Assembly (NCBI RefSeq): GCF_041276405.1
Contig: NZ_JBGGGT010000002.1
Span: 496,001-560,000, forward strand
Source: Microvirga sp. TS319
Lineage (GTDB): Bacteria; Pseudomonadota; Alphaproteobacteria; Rhizobiales; Beijerinckiaceae
Reading direction: 5' to 3'
DNA length: 64,000 nucleotides
The translations under genes were made by a program, and so were the position numbers. The notes under the pieces are model-generated. The model saw nothing but the letters and a program-made list of their open reading frames with translations. It did not search any database and was not told the origin of the DNA. Every line of letters begins with the position of its first letter. The first letter of the stretch is position 1. This document shows, in pieces, positions 26,393-35,845 of the stretch.

Positions 26393-28129
26393 ATGGCCAA
26401 CAGCCCCAAAGACCCCAAATCCGGCAAGTCCTCAGCCTCGAAAGGCTCAGATCAGGTTTTGACGAACCGGCAGGGGCACCCCATCACGAACAACCAGTCG
26501 CAGCGTACGGTCGGCTCACGCGGTCCGGCAACGTTGGAAAATTACCAGTTTCTTGAAAAGATCACGCATTTTGATCGCGAGCGCATTCCTGAGCGTGTGG
26601 TCCACGCGCGCGGCTTCGTCTGCTACGGAGACTTCGAGGCCACCGGCAAGATCGGTGACGAGCCCGCATCCCAGTACACCAGGGCCAAGCTGTTTCAGCA
26701 GGCCGGCAAGAAAACGCCGCTCGCCATCCGCTTTTCCACGGTGATCGGCGGCCGCGACTCCTCGGAGGTGGCGCGCGATCCGCGCGGCTTCGCGGTGAAA
26801 TTCTACACGGAAGATGGAAACTGGGACCTCGTCGGAAACAACCTGGCTGTCTTCTTCATCCGCGACGCCATCAAGTTCCCGGACGTCATCCATTCCCTCA
26901 AGCCCGATCCGGTGACGTTCCGCCAGGAACCGAACCGAATCTTCGACTTCATGAGCCAGACCCCGGAATCCATGCACATGCTGACGCACCTGTTCAGCCC
27001 GCGCGGGATTCCGGCGAGCTACCGCCACATGGAGGGCTTCGGCGTCAACACCTACAAGATGGTCAATGCGCAGGGCGACACGGTGCTGGTGAAGTACCAT
27101 TTCCATCCGCGTTGCGGCTTGGCGAGCCTGACCGCCGAGGAGGCCGCCAAGGTGCAGGGCCAGGATCTCGGCTCCGCGTCGAAGGATCTTTATCAGGCCA
27201 TCGAACGTGGCGAGTATCCGAAATGGGATGTCTATGTGCAGATCATGGAAGACCATGATCACCCGGAGCTTGACTGGGATCCCCTGGACGACACCAAGAT
27301 CTGGCCGGAGAAGGATTTTTCGCTCCGCCATGTCGGCGTGATGACGCTCAACCGCAACGTTCAGGATCATTTCAACGAGAACGAGCAGATCGCCATGGGC
27401 ACGGGCGTGCTCGTGGATGGTCTCGACTTCTCGGACGACAAGATGCTCGTCGGGCGTACCTTCTCCTATTCGGATACGCAGCGCTATCGCGTCGGCACCA
27501 ACTATCTCCAGCTTCCGGTGAACCATGCCAAGAATGCCAGGGTCGCCACGAACCTGAGCGGTGGCCAGATGTCCTACGGGAGGGATCTCGCGCCGGGACA
27601 GAATCCGCATGTAAACTTCGAGCCGTCCATTCACAACGGCCTGAACGAGTCGCCGCGAGAGGAGCCGAACAATCCTCCCGAGATCCGCGGACGCCTGACC
27701 CGCAGCGTGATCGAACGGACAAACGACTATCTCCACGCACGCGGGCGCTACTGCACCATGATGGACTGGGAGCGCGACGATCTGGTGCTCAACCTGGGCA
27801 CGCTGCTCGGCCAGTGCGAGCGGGACGTGCAGGAGCGCATGGTGTGGCACCTGTTCATGGTCCACGACGATTACGGCAGCCGGGTCGGAGACATGCTGGG
27901 CATCACGGCCGACGATGTCAGGCAGCTGCCGCCGCTGCCGAAACAGGTCCTTACGGACGATGAAAAGCGCAGGTTGCAGAACCTGGGCAAGAACGGCGAC
28001 AAGATCGACCCGACCGTCTGGGGTCAGTGGACGAGTTCCGTGAAGAACTACAAAGCCTCCGCCGAGGAGGTCTTGGGCGGCATGCGCAACGTTCCGACCG
28101 AGCCTGCGACTCGTCAGGCGGCGGAGTGA
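26393..28129 (+). CDS. Haem catalase
   Basis: 578 residues, longer than small-subunit catalases (about 490) but without the flavodoxin-like domain of the 750-residue enzymes. Catalytic His71 is in RVVHARGFV, the Asn-bearing loop is [16 protein letters not shown], and the haem-ligating Tyr lies in [12 protein letters not shown]. The C-terminal part (about 490-560) is the catalase-related helical domain. Disproportionates hydrogen peroxide in the cytoplasm. ATG at 26393 has AGGGAG eight bases upstream; an ATG at 26345 is less well placed. No OxyR or clear EcfG site is visible upstream. Confidence 0.95.
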   Translation: MANSPKDPKSGKSSASKGSDQVLTNRQGHPITNNQSQRTVGSRGPATLENYQFLEKITHFDRERIPERVVHARGFVCYGDFEATGKIGDEPASQYTRAKLFQQAGKKTPLAIRFSTVIGGRDSSEVARDPRGFAVKFYTEDGNWDLVGNNLAVFFIRDAIKFPDVIHSLKPDPVTFRQEPNRIFDFMSQTPESMHMLTHLFSPRGIPASYRHMEGFGVNTYKMVNAQGDTVLVKYHFHPRCGLASLTAEEAAKVQGQDLGSASKDLYQAIERGEYPKWDVYVQIMEDHDHPELDWDPLDDTKIWPEKDFSLRHVGVMTLNRNVQDHFNENEQIAMGTGVLVDGLDFSDDKMLVGRTFSYSDTQRYRVGTNYLQLPVNHAKNARVATNLSGGQMSYGRDLAPGQNPHVNFEPSIHNGLNESPREEPNNPPEIRGRLTRSVIERTNDYLHARGRYCTMMDWERDDLVLNLGTLLGQCERDVQERMVWHLFMVHDDYGSRVGDMLGITADDVRQLPPLPKQVLTDDEKRRLQNLGKNGDKIDPTVWGQWTSSVKNYKASAEEVLGGMRNVPTEPATRQAAE

Positions 28130-28144
28130 CCGAGCGGCACAGGG

Positions 28145-28173
28145 AAGCGAGCCGGTTCACCGGCTCGCTTTTT
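28145..28173. terminator. Terminator hairpin after catalase
   Basis: An 11-base-pair perfect stem (AAGCGAGCCGG / CCGGCTCGCTT) with a TTCA loop and a T run after it. It touches the stop codon of the convergent YihY gene. Confidence 0.9.
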
Positions 28174-29036
28174 CATGTGCTGTTCCCTTTGCCGGCGCTC
28201 TGGCTCCCATGCCTTTCGGCGTATGCTTTCGTGAATTCCGCGCCGAAGAGCAGGATGAGGGAAGAGTAATAGATCCAGAGCAGGATCGTGATCAGGGAGG
28301 CCGCGGCGCCGTAGCTCGATGCGATATTGCTCTTGCCGAGATAGTACCCGATCAGAAATTTGCCGAGCGTGAAGAGAAGGGCCGTCACCAGAGAGCCTGT
28401 CCAGACGTCGTTCCAGGTGATGTCCACATTCGGCAGGAGCTTGAAGATCATGGCGAAGAGCAGGACGGCGATGACAAAGGCGACGAGGCTGTTGAGAAAG
28501 TGCAGGATCGCCGTCGCTCCTGAGAAGCTCGACTCGATATAGTCGCTGATGGCGGACAATCCGGCATCGATGACCAGGGAGACGAGGAGCAGAAATCCGA
28601 CGCCCAGGACGAGGGCGAAGCTGATGAGGCGCGTGCGCAGGAAGTTGAGAAGGCCGGACGTACTCGGCGGCTTCGCCTTCCAGATGATGTTCAAGTCGTC
28701 CTGCAGTTCGATGACGGCCCCTGACACGAGCAGGAGGAAAGTGACGATGCCGATGGCCGTGCCGAGGATCCCCGATCCCATATTGCTGGCGCTGGCGATC
28801 ATGGCTTCCAGGGTCGAGGCCTCGTTGGCGCCGATCATTCCACCGAGTTCGGAGACGATGGCGCCCTGTGCGGCTTCGCGGCCGAAGGCCAGGCCGGCGA
28901 CGGCAATGGCTGCGAGCAGCATGGGGGCGAGGGAGAAGACGGTGAAGAACGCGATTGAGGCCCCGAGGCTCATGGCGCGATCGTTCCACCATCCTACGAA
29001 CGCGGCCCTGATCAGCCGCCCTGTTTCGGAAAGCAT
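28173..29036 (-). CDS. YihY/UPF0761 (BrkB) family inner-membrane protein, copy 1
   Basis: 287 residues with six or so hydrophobic helices. Family marks: WWNDRAMSLGASIAFFTVFSLAP near the start, IELQDDLNIIWKAKP in the middle, and SSYGAAASLITILLWIYYSSLILLFGAEFT at the end (quoted in part by position 240-275). The family is often labelled ribonuclease BN by mistake; it is a membrane protein of unsettled function. An EcfG-like promoter lies 60-85 bases upstream. A paralogue is at 54721, also with an EcfG-like promoter. Confidence 0.88.
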   Translation of the reverse strand: MLSETGRLIRAAFVGWWNDRAMSLGASIAFFTVFSLAPMLLAAIAVAGLAFGREAAQGAIVSELGGMIGANEASTLEAMIASASNMGSGILGTAIGIVTFLLLVSGAVIELQDDLNIIWKAKPPSTSGLLNFLRTRLISFALVLGVGFLLLVSLVIDAGLSAISDYIESSFSGATAILHFLNSLVAFVIAVLLFAMIFKLLPNVDITWNDVWTGSLVTALLFTLGKFLIGYYLGKSNIASSYGAAASLITILLWIYYSSLILLFGAEFTKAYAERHGSQSAGKGNST

Positions 29037-29094
29037 GCCTGCCCGTCTTTTGCCGCCAAGGCCAGCAGTTGTGAGTCAGTCGCCTTGGCTTTTT

Positions 29095-29120
29095 AACCGG
29101 CAGGAACCTTGTCTTGTTCC
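29095..29120 (-). promoter_or_regulatory. EcfG-like promoter of YihY copy 1
   Basis: Minus strand: GGAAC, 17 bases, GGTT; one mismatch in the -10 element from the EcfG consensus. The -10 lies 59 bases upstream of the ATG at 29036. Confidence 0.6.
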
Positions 29121-29138
29121 TCGTGGGAGCCGAGCCGG

Positions 29139-30935
29139 TCAGGATGCTGGCGCATCGTGCGAAAAAGTGGACCCGGTTTTTCGCTCCAATCCGATGCTCC
29201 AGAGAAAAGCCTGTAGCAGGGTGGCATAGCGATTGGCCGCCCGGCGCAGGCGATCTTCTTCGTCGCTGTGTTGCAGCGCGTCCGCCGCCATGGTGTGAGC
29301 CCCGAGCTGGAAGGCGAGATAGCAGGGAAGCATGAACGAGAGCAGCGCAGGGGACACCGGAAGGGTGCTCTCTCTCTGAACGATGTCGCGAAGATGCCGC
29401 GTGTCGGGCTCCGACAGGCCGAACTCGACAGCAGCCGCGGCAATGTCCCAGGTGATGTCCTGGCAGCCGACGAGATCGTGCGCTGCGCAATGATCGAGCG
29501 CATCGGCTTTGATCGCACGATCTCCGCACAGGAGCCACTCCCAGGGCATCATCCGGTTATCGGTTGAGACCCGGTTCATGGCGTCAGACAGGGTCTCGAT
29601 GTCGGGCAGAGCGCGGTCCAGAGCCCGTGCGCTCGGCTCTCCCAGGGCCTGCTCCGCATTATGGAGCGCCATGGTGCGAAGCTCGGCGAGAGAGGCGCCG
29701 TCGTGCGTCCGGACGGGACAAGTCCGGGCCCGAAAACCGAGATACGTCCCGATCCGGGTCACAAGCCGGGACGGGTCCATGGAGTGCTGGTCGAGCGATG
29801 GTGCATCGCCGTGCCAGCGCTCGATGAGGAAGCCATGGCAATAGCCGGCGATCTCCGGCGTGAAGCCTGCTTGGTGAAGCTGTAGGGCCCTTGCATGTTT
29901 TTTCACGCCGCTTTCGCCGAGGCCGGCAAATTTGACCAGCCAGGTTGAGCCTTTTGTGCGAGCCAGGAATTTTCTTCGCTCCTGCTGAATATTCGCCGCC
30001 GGCCAGGATGTGCGATCCGAATATCGCAGCGTCCGCCACGCTCCGCCTGAAACATCCTCCAGCTCCCCCGTCAGGGGACCCACCACGGTTTCAACCCAGC
30101 TCCTCAGCCGATCCGCCGAACCGCATAGAAGCTCGTCCATGCTGACGAAATGCCGCGATGCTCCATTCCAGCGTTCGCGATGATGAAGGCTGGCCTTCAG
30201 ACCAAGCGCACCGGTATGGCTCGGAAAGAAATGGATGCGATCGCGAGATATGCCGATCGATTCCAGCCAGTCCGCAACCGCCCCGAAGGAGCTGCCCGAC
30301 AGGCCGGGCCCTTCGTCGACGACGGCGACGGCCGTGCCCTTCTCCTGCGTCAGCGTGTCGGCGAATGATGGATCGACAGTGATCTCCCGCTGAAACGGAT
30401 GCCCGACGGGGCGCACGGTGAAAGGAGGGCGCGCCCCGAGCGCTTCCGCAACGAGAGCCGCCAAGCCGGCGCCGATGCTGCGAATGCCGATAACCCGCGT
30501 TTCGGGTCCGAGGCCGGAGCGGGTGGCGGCCTCCACATAGCTTTCCGGATACAAGGCATAGAATGCGTAGCCTTCGGCCTGCTTGGTCCTGATCGTCAGG
30601 GTGGGATCGAAGCTCAGCAGCCTGCCTCGAAACGCGTCCGGCAGCGCGGCCTGCGAGAAGCCGCTCTGCCAGGATCGCACGACGGTTTGCGCCAGGAGCG
30701 ACAGGCATTCCATGCCATTGACATGGGCCGGGGAAGGAGTGTCGAACCCATGCGCCTGGAAGTCCGCATCGATGATGGCCCGGATCAGCTCGCTCGCGCC
30801 GATGAAGGCGGCGATCAGGGCCGCGTGCCGTTCGCTCCCGGGCGGCAATGCGTTCACTCGGTCGAGAAGGATTCCGATGGCCTTTTGCCTGTCGCGAACC
30901 GTCCCGATGCATTCCACATCGCCATATACCAACAT
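29139..30935 (-). CDS. Phosphoribosyltransferase-like and APH-kinase-like fusion protein
   Basis: 598 residues not matching a named family I know. The middle (about 140-245) has a PRTase fold with VVDEGPGLSGSS (205-216), the PRPP-binding loop pattern. The C-terminal part (about 328-560) resembles aminoglycoside-phosphotransferase kinases: WLVKFAGLGESGVKKHARAL as the ATP-binding strand-helix, STDNRMMPWEWLL (457-469) as the catalytic loop, and HDLVGCQDITWDIAAAAVEF (486-505) as the Mg-binding segment. Residues 1-135 are unassigned. The last 17 or so residues are encoded by a REP-like repeat. Possibly makes and phosphorylates a nucleoside-like compound; that is inference. Single gene. Confidence 0.7.
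   Translation of the reverse strand: MLVYGDVECIGTVRDRQKAIGILLDRVNALPPGSERHAALIAAFIGASELIRAIIDADFQAHGFDTPSPAHVNGMECLSLLAQTVVRSWQSGFSQAALPDAFRGRLLSFDPTLTIRTKQAEGYAFYALYPESYVEAATRSGLGPETRVIGIRSIGAGLAALVAEALGARPPFTVRPVGHPFQREITVDPSFADTLTQEKGTAVAVVDEGPGLSGSSFGAVADWLESIGISRDRIHFFPSHTGALGLKASLHHRERWNGASRHFVSMDELLCGSADRLRSWVETVVGPLTGELEDVSGGAWRTLRYSDRTSWPAANIQQERRKFLARTKGSTWLVKFAGLGESGVKKHARALQLHQAGFTPEIAGYCHGFLIERWHGDAPSLDQHSMDPSRLVTRIGTYLGFRARTCPVRTHDGASLAELRTMALHNAEQALGEPSARALDRALPDIETLSDAMNRVSTDNRMMPWEWLLCGDRAIKADALDHCAAHDLVGCQDITWDIAAAAVEFGLSEPDTRHLRDIVQRESTLPVSPALLSFMLPCYLAFQLGAHTMAADALQHSDEEDRLRRAANRYATLLQAFLWSIGLERKTGSTFSHDAPAS
29150..29203. repeat. Palindromic REP-like repeat inside the 3' end of a coding sequence
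   Basis: GCGCATCGTGCGAAAAAGTG ... CGGTTTTTCGC ... CCGATGCTCC, nearly identical to the first unit at 35-145. It supplies the final residues of the PRTase-kinase protein in the minus frame. Confidence 0.85.
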
Positions 30936-30960
30936 AGGATCCGCCCGAGCGCCGCGTGGG

Positions 30961-32025
30961 TTACGCCGCGGCCTTCCGCTTCAACGAGGCCATGTCGATG
31001 ACGAAGCGATACTTGACGTCGCTCCTGAGCATGCGCTCGTAGGCTTCGTTGATGGCCTGGACCGGGATCATCTCGATCTCCGAGACGATCCCATGCTGGG
31101 CGCAGAAATCGAGCATCTCCTGCGTTTCCGCGATGCCGCCGATCAGCGAGCCGGCAAGCTGGCGACGCTTCATGATAAGGTTGAACACCGTGGTGGCCGG
31201 GTGCGGCTCGGCGGGAGCTCCGACCAGCACCATGGCGCCATCGCGGGCCAGGAGCACGAGATAGGTGTCCAGGTCGTGCGGCGCCGCGACCGTATCGAGG
31301 ATGAAGTCGAAGCTGTTGCGCTGGGCCGCCATGGCCTCCTTGTCTCTGGACACGACGACCTCATGCGCGCCGAGCGCGAGGGCGTCCTCCCGCTTGTTGG
31401 GAGAAGTAGTGAAGAGCACCACATGCGCGCCCATGGCGCGTGCGAGCTTGACGGCCATATGGCCAAGGCCGCCCAGCCCGACGATCCCGACCTTCTGTCC
31501 GGCGCGAACGCGCCAGCGGCGCAAGGGGGAATAGGTGGTGATCCCGGCGCACAGTAGAGGAGCGGTGGCCGCAGGGTCGAGCCCATCGGGAATGCGCAGG
31601 ACGAAGCTCTCGTCGACCACGATGACGTCGGAGTAGCCGCCATAGGTATTGGCACCGGTATCCTGCTCCGGCCCGTTGTACGTGCCCGTGAAGCCGACCT
31701 CGCAGTATTGCTCCAGCCCCTCGCGGCAGCTGCTGCAGGTGCGGCAGGAATCGACCATGCAGCCGACTCCGACGAGATCGCCCACCTTGAACTTCTGAAC
31801 TCCGCTCCCGACCCTTGCGACCCGGCCGACGATCTCGTGGCCCGGTAGGCTGGGATAGAGCGTGCCGCCCCATTCGTCACGAACCGTGTGGAGATCGGAG
31901 TGGCAGACGCCGCAATAGAGAATGTCGATCTGGACGTCGCGCTCCCGCGGCTCTCGCCGCTCGAAGCCGAAGGGGGCAAGCGGCGTCGATGCGTCCTGGG
32001 CGGCATAACCGAAGGCCTTGATCAC
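30961..32025 (-). CDS. Zinc-dependent NAD(P)-alcohol dehydrogenase (YahK/cinnamyl-alcohol dehydrogenase type)
   Basis: 354-residue MDR dehydrogenase. Catalytic zinc ligands: CGVCHSD and PGHEIVG, with the third Cys in APLLCAGITTY. Structural zinc cysteines are in CRTCSSCREGLEQYC. The cofactor fold has GLGGLGHMAVKLA. This subgroup reduces aldehydes with NADPH (E. coli YahK). GTG at 32025 (VIKAFGYAAQ) preferred because GGAG lies about seven bases upstream and this is the family's normal N-terminus; ATG at 32097 would add 24 unlikely residues. Ends 25 bases before the PRTase-kinase gene, same direction, so cotranscription is possible. Confidence 0.92.
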   Translation of the reverse strand: MIKAFGYAAQDASTPLAPFGFERREPRERDVQIDILYCGVCHSDLHTVRDEWGGTLYPSLPGHEIVGRVARVGSGVQKFKVGDLVGVGCMVDSCRTCSSCREGLEQYCEVGFTGTYNGPEQDTGANTYGGYSDVIVVDESFVLRIPDGLDPAATAPLLCAGITTYSPLRRWRVRAGQKVGIVGLGGLGHMAVKLARAMGAHVVLFTTSPNKREDALALGAHEVVVSRDKEAMAAQRNSFDFILDTVAAPHDLDTYLVLLARDGAMVLVGAPAEPHPATTVFNLIMKRRQLAGSLIGGIAETQEMLDFCAQHGIVSEIEMIPVQAINEAYERMLRSDVKYRFVIDMASLKRKAAA

Positions 32026-32513
32026 GGGAAGCTCCGTTGCTGGGATGAGCCAGAGAAGGGCGGCAGCGCGACCGACCGCAATCTTCTGCAGCAGCAAACG
32101 ATAGGTTAGGTGCGACTGGCGTCAATGAGGCTGCTTGAATTCTCATCCGCTCCTGCGTCGTCACGGCGCTAGACTTGGTGTCTTGTTTCACTATAACATC
32201 GAAAATTGCGCGGGTGCTTCTAGTATTTGCAGCCTCGCGATCTACCTCCATATGGAGAGGGATTCTTATGCCGAGCGGACACCGTTGGTTTGGATTGGGC
32301 GGCAAAGCGGCACATCGAGATTCGGTGGTTGAGAAAAACTTTAACTTGCCGTGGCATCATCAATCCGCGAGGCTGGTTGGGAAAGACGGCTTGCTATCGT
32401 CACGAACGCTCCCTTGCAGATCCGAGCAACGTGATCATAGCGCGCAAGCTGCTAGCGAAGAGGGGAAGCTGCCATAGGCACGTTGTGACGCATCCCCGCG
32501 CCGTCCGGTCTGG
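32026..32513. other. Long intergenic region without a supportable gene
   Basis: About 490 bases, AT-richer than the neighbours. Several short frames exist (for example 98 codons at 32227-32523) but none has a recognisable family, a good ribosome-binding site or typical codon use. A weak sigma70-like pair, TAGACT-N16-TATAAC (32170-32197, plus strand), is the only promoter-like pattern apart from the EcfG-like site nearer prkA. Confidence 0.5.
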
Positions 32514-32540
32514 GCAACCTTAGCGGTGCAGAATCGTTAT
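32514..32540 (+). promoter_or_regulatory. Candidate EcfG-like promoter of prkA
   Basis: GCAAC, 16 bases, CGTTAT. One mismatch in the -35 (GGAAC consensus) and an exact -10, ending 30 bases before the prkA ATG. PrkA operons are known stress genes, which fits, but a single mismatch leaves doubt. Confidence 0.45.
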
Positions 32541-32570
32541 CTCTGAGAGGGATCTGAATTCGGTGGCGCC

Positions 32571-34517
32571 ATGCATCATTCCGACGACCTGTTCTCGAGT
32601 TTCCTGAAGTCCTACGAAAACCGCCGCGAGGCGGAGCTGTCCCTCACGGAATACCTGGAAGGGTGCCGCGACAATCCCATGATGTATGCCAGTGCTCCGG
32701 AGCGCATCCTGGCGGCGATCGGCGAGCCTGAGCTCGTGGACACGTCGAAGGATGCGCGCCTCGGCCGCATTTTCATGAACCGAACGATCCGCGTTTATCC
32801 CGCCTTCTCCGAATTCTACGGCATGGAAGAAACGATCGAGATGATCGTGAGCTTCTTTCGGCACGCGGCTCAAGGGTTGGAGGAACGCAAGCAGATCCTT
32901 TATCTCCTCGGTCCCGTCGGCGGAGGTAAGTCTTCTCTTGCAGAGCGCCTCAAGGCACTCATGGAGGTGCATCCGATCTACGTGCTCAAGGCCGGCGACG
33001 AGATCAGCCCGGTTTTCGAAAGTCCGCTCGCGCTGTTCGATCCAGAGCAGATGGGTGCGGTTCTCGAAGAGCGTTATGGAATTCCGAGCCGGCGCCTGAC
33101 CAACCTGTTGAGTCCCTGGGCCATCAAGCGGCTCGACGAATTTCGAGGGGACATCTCGAAATTCCGCGTGGTGAAGGTCAATCCGTCGCGCCTCCGCCAG
33201 ATTGCGATCGCGAAAACCGAGCCGGGCGACGAGAACAATCAGGATATTTCCTCCCTCGTCGGGAAGGTCGATATCCGCAAGCTCGAGACCCTCTCTCAGG
33301 CCGATCCCGACGCCTACAGCTATTCCGGCGGCCTCAACCGCGCCAACCAGGGCATCCTCGAGTTCGTCGAGATGTTCAAGGCGCCGATCAAGATGCTTCA
33401 TCCTCTCCTGACGGCTACGCAGGAAGGAAACTATGTCGGGACTGAGAATATCGGCTCCATTCCGTTTACCGGTATGATCCTGGCGCATTCCAACGAGGCG
33501 GAGTGGCAGAGCTTCAAATCGAACAAGAACAACGAGGCCTTCATCGATCGCATTTATGTGATCAAGGTGCCGTACTGCCTGCGTGTCGCCGAGGAGCAGA
33601 AGATCTACGAGAAGCTGATCCGGGGCTCCGAACTCGCGGATGCGCCATGCGCTCCCGCCACGCTCGAAATGCTGGCAAGGTTCTCGGTTCTGTCTCGGCT
33701 GCGGCCTCATGAGAACTCGAACTTCTACTCCAAGATGCGGGTCTACGACGGCGAGAGCCTGCGCGAGGTCGATCCGAGAGCCCGCAGCTTGCAGGAATAC
33801 AAGGACGCCGCCGGCGTCGACGAGGGAATGGACGGGATTTCCACCCGCTTCGCTTTCAAGGTCTTGGCAGCGACCTTCAATCACGACACCATCGAGATTG
33901 CCGCCGATCCGGTCCACCTCATGTATGTCCTCGAACAGTCGCTTCGTCGCGAGCAGCTCCCTCAGGACGTGGAGCGGCGCTATCTCGAGTTCATCAAGGG
34001 CGAGCTGGCGCCCCGCTATGCCGACTTCATCGGCCACGAAATCCAGAAGGCCTATCTGGAATCCTATCACGACTACGGCCAGAATCTCTTCGACCGCTAC
34101 GTCGCCTACGCGGATGCCTGGATCGAGGATCAGGATTTCAAGGATCCGGATACGGGTCAGCTCCTCAATCGTGAACTCCTCAACCAGGAACTCACCAAGA
34201 TCGAGAAGCCGGCCGGGATCGCAAACCCGAAGGATTTCCGTAATGAAGTGGTGAAGTTCTCCCTGCGGGCGCGGGCCAGCAACAACGGGCGCAATCCTTC
34301 CTGGACGAGCTACGAGAAGATCCGCGACGTCATCGAACGGCGCATGTTCTCGCAAGTCGAGGAACTCCTGCCGGTCATCAGTTTCGGCTCGAAGAAAGAC
34401 AGCGAGACCGAGAAGAAGCACGGCGAGTTCGTGGAGCGCATGATGGAGCGTGGCTATACCGAACGGCAGGTGCGGCGCTTGGTGGAGTGGTACATGCGTG
34501 TGAAGCAGGCGGGCTGA
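32571..34517 (+). CDS. prkA: PrkA/YeaG serine protein kinase (AAA-fold)
   Basis: 648 residues, colinear with E. coli YeaG. The N-terminal AAA-type domain has Walker A GPVGGGKS at 114-121 and ERKQILYLLGPV before it; the C-terminal part carries the PrkA kinase region. The N-terminus (LTEYLEGCRDNPMMYASAPE) matches the family, which supports ATG 32571 despite a weak ribosome-binding site. YeaG acts in the cytoplasm in adaptation to nutrient starvation. First gene of prkA-yeaH-spoVR. Confidence 0.95.
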   Translation: MHHSDDLFSSFLKSYENRREAELSLTEYLEGCRDNPMMYASAPERILAAIGEPELVDTSKDARLGRIFMNRTIRVYPAFSEFYGMEETIEMIVSFFRHAAQGLEERKQILYLLGPVGGGKSSLAERLKALMEVHPIYVLKAGDEISPVFESPLALFDPEQMGAVLEERYGIPSRRLTNLLSPWAIKRLDEFRGDISKFRVVKVNPSRLRQIAIAKTEPGDENNQDISSLVGKVDIRKLETLSQADPDAYSYSGGLNRANQGILEFVEMFKAPIKMLHPLLTATQEGNYVGTENIGSIPFTGMILAHSNEAEWQSFKSNKNNEAFIDRIYVIKVPYCLRVAEEQKIYEKLIRGSELADAPCAPATLEMLARFSVLSRLRPHENSNFYSKMRVYDGESLREVDPRARSLQEYKDAAGVDEGMDGISTRFAFKVLAATFNHDTIEIAADPVHLMYVLEQSLRREQLPQDVERRYLEFIKGELAPRYADFIGHEIQKAYLESYHDYGQNLFDRYVAYADAWIEDQDFKDPDTGQLLNRELLNQELTKIEKPAGIANPKDFRNEVVKFSLRARASNNGRNPSWTSYEKIRDVIERRMFSQVEELLPVISFGSKKDSETEKKHGEFVERMMERGYTERQVRRLVEWYMRVKQAG

Positions 34518-34546
34518 CAGAAATCGGAGGCGGAGCAGGCGTTCCT

Positions 34547-35845
34547 ATGTACATCATCGACAGACGCCTCAATCCAGGCGGTAAGAGCCTTGCCAATCGC
34601 CAACGCTTTCTCCGCCGCGCCAAAGCGCAGATCCAGCGGGCCGTGCGCCAGACGGCCGGCGACCGTGACATTACCGATCTCGAAAGGGGCGGGGAGGTCT
34701 CGATTCCAGCCGATGGTGTGCGTGAGCCCAGCTTCCGCCGCTCGGGTGAGGGCGGGGTTCATGACCACATCCTGCCTGGCAACAAGCGTTTCGTGGAGGG
34801 CGATACCATCGACCGGCCTCCAGGCGGAGGCGGCGGAGGATCATCGGCGGGCAACAGCGGCGAAGGAGAGGATGATTTCCGCTTCGCCCTGAGCCGCGAG
34901 GAGTTTCTCGATCTCTTCCTCGAGGATCTGGAATTGCCGGACCTCGCCAAACGGCGCCTCGCGACGGTCGAGGTGCAGGGAATGCGGCGGGCCGGCTATT
35001 CCGTCACCGGATCTCCGGTCAACCTTGCCTTGCTGCGCTCTATGCGCAACGCGCTCTCCCGCCGGATCGCCATGCGGCGGCCAAAGCCCAGCGAACTTGC
35101 GAAGCTCGAGGAGGAGATCGCGCGTCTCGAAAAGCAGGGGGAGACCGAGGAGCTTCTCGAACTGCGCCTGAAGCTGGAGAAACTCCAGCTGAGATCGCGG
35201 CGGTTCCCCTATATCGACCCATTCGACCTGCGTTACCGCCGCTTCGAGCCGGTCTCCCGGCCCGTGGCTCAGGCTGTCATGTTCTGTCTCATGGACGTGT
35301 CCGGCTCCATGACCGAGCACATGAAGGATCTGGCCAAGCGGTTCTACATGCTGCTCTATATTTTTCTGACCCGGCGCTACAAGCACGTGGAGATCGTTTT
35401 CATCCGTCACACCCACGAGGCGAAGGAGGTGGACGAGGAAACATTCTTCCACAGCCCGGAGACGGGCGGCACGGTGGTCTCCTCGGCCTTGCGCGAAATG
35501 CAGCGGGTCGTGGCCGAACGCTACCCGCCGGAGAACTGGAACATCTATGCGGCTCAGGCGTCGGATGGGGACAATTCTCCCAATGACGGCGCGACCAGCG
35601 CGGCCCTGCTGAGAGATGTCATCCTGCCCGCGTGCCAGTACTACGCTTATCTCGAAGTCGGCAGCGACCACGACCGGATGCAGGCGGGCTTCATCAATCA
35701 CAAGACGGCCTTGTGGCAGACCTATGAAACTCTGCAGGAGGAGGGCGCCAACATTGCCATGCGCAAGGTCAATCACCGCCGCGAGATCTATCCCGTTTTC
35801 CGCGAACTTTTCCGGCGCCGCGATGTTGAGGCGAGGGCCCCATGA
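34547..35845 (+). CDS. yeaH: YeaH/YhbH family protein (UPF0229, vWA-like)
   Basis: 432 residues. The N-terminus MYIIDRRLNPGGKSLANRQR is the family signature. A Gly-rich linker at 93-104 leads to a von Willebrand A-like domain with the metal site DVSGSM at 250-255. E. coli YeaH interacts with the YeaG kinase pathway. ATG 34547 starts the conserved N-terminus; a plus-strand frame open from 34487 overlaps the end of prkA and lacks family similarity there. Stop overlaps the spoVR start (ATGA). Confidence 0.95.
   Translation: MYIIDRRLNPGGKSLANRQRFLRRAKAQIQRAVRQTAGDRDITDLERGGEVSIPADGVREPSFRRSGEGGVHDHILPGNKRFVEGDTIDRPPGGGGGGSSAGNSGEGEDDFRFALSREEFLDLFLEDLELPDLAKRRLATVEVQGMRRAGYSVTGSPVNLALLRSMRNALSRRIAMRRPKPSELAKLEEEIARLEKQGETEELLELRLKLEKLQLRSRRFPYIDPFDLRYRRFEPVSRPVAQAVMFCLMDVSGSMTEHMKDLAKRFYMLLYIFLTRRYKHVEIVFIRHTHEAKEVDEETFFHSPETGGTVVSSALREMQRVVAERYPPENWNIYAAQASDGDNSPNDGATSAALLRDVILPACQYYAYLEVGSDHDRMQAGFINHKTALWQTYETLQEEGANIAMRKVNHRREIYPVFRELFRRRDVEARAP

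Noticed and set aside
32227..32523. 98-codon plus-strand frame before prkA
   Set aside because: No family, no ribosome-binding site, and it overlaps the likely prkA promoter.
32571..34421. Minus-strand frame of 633 codons across prkA
   Set aside because: Antisense shadow of PrkA, which is colinear with its known family over the full length.
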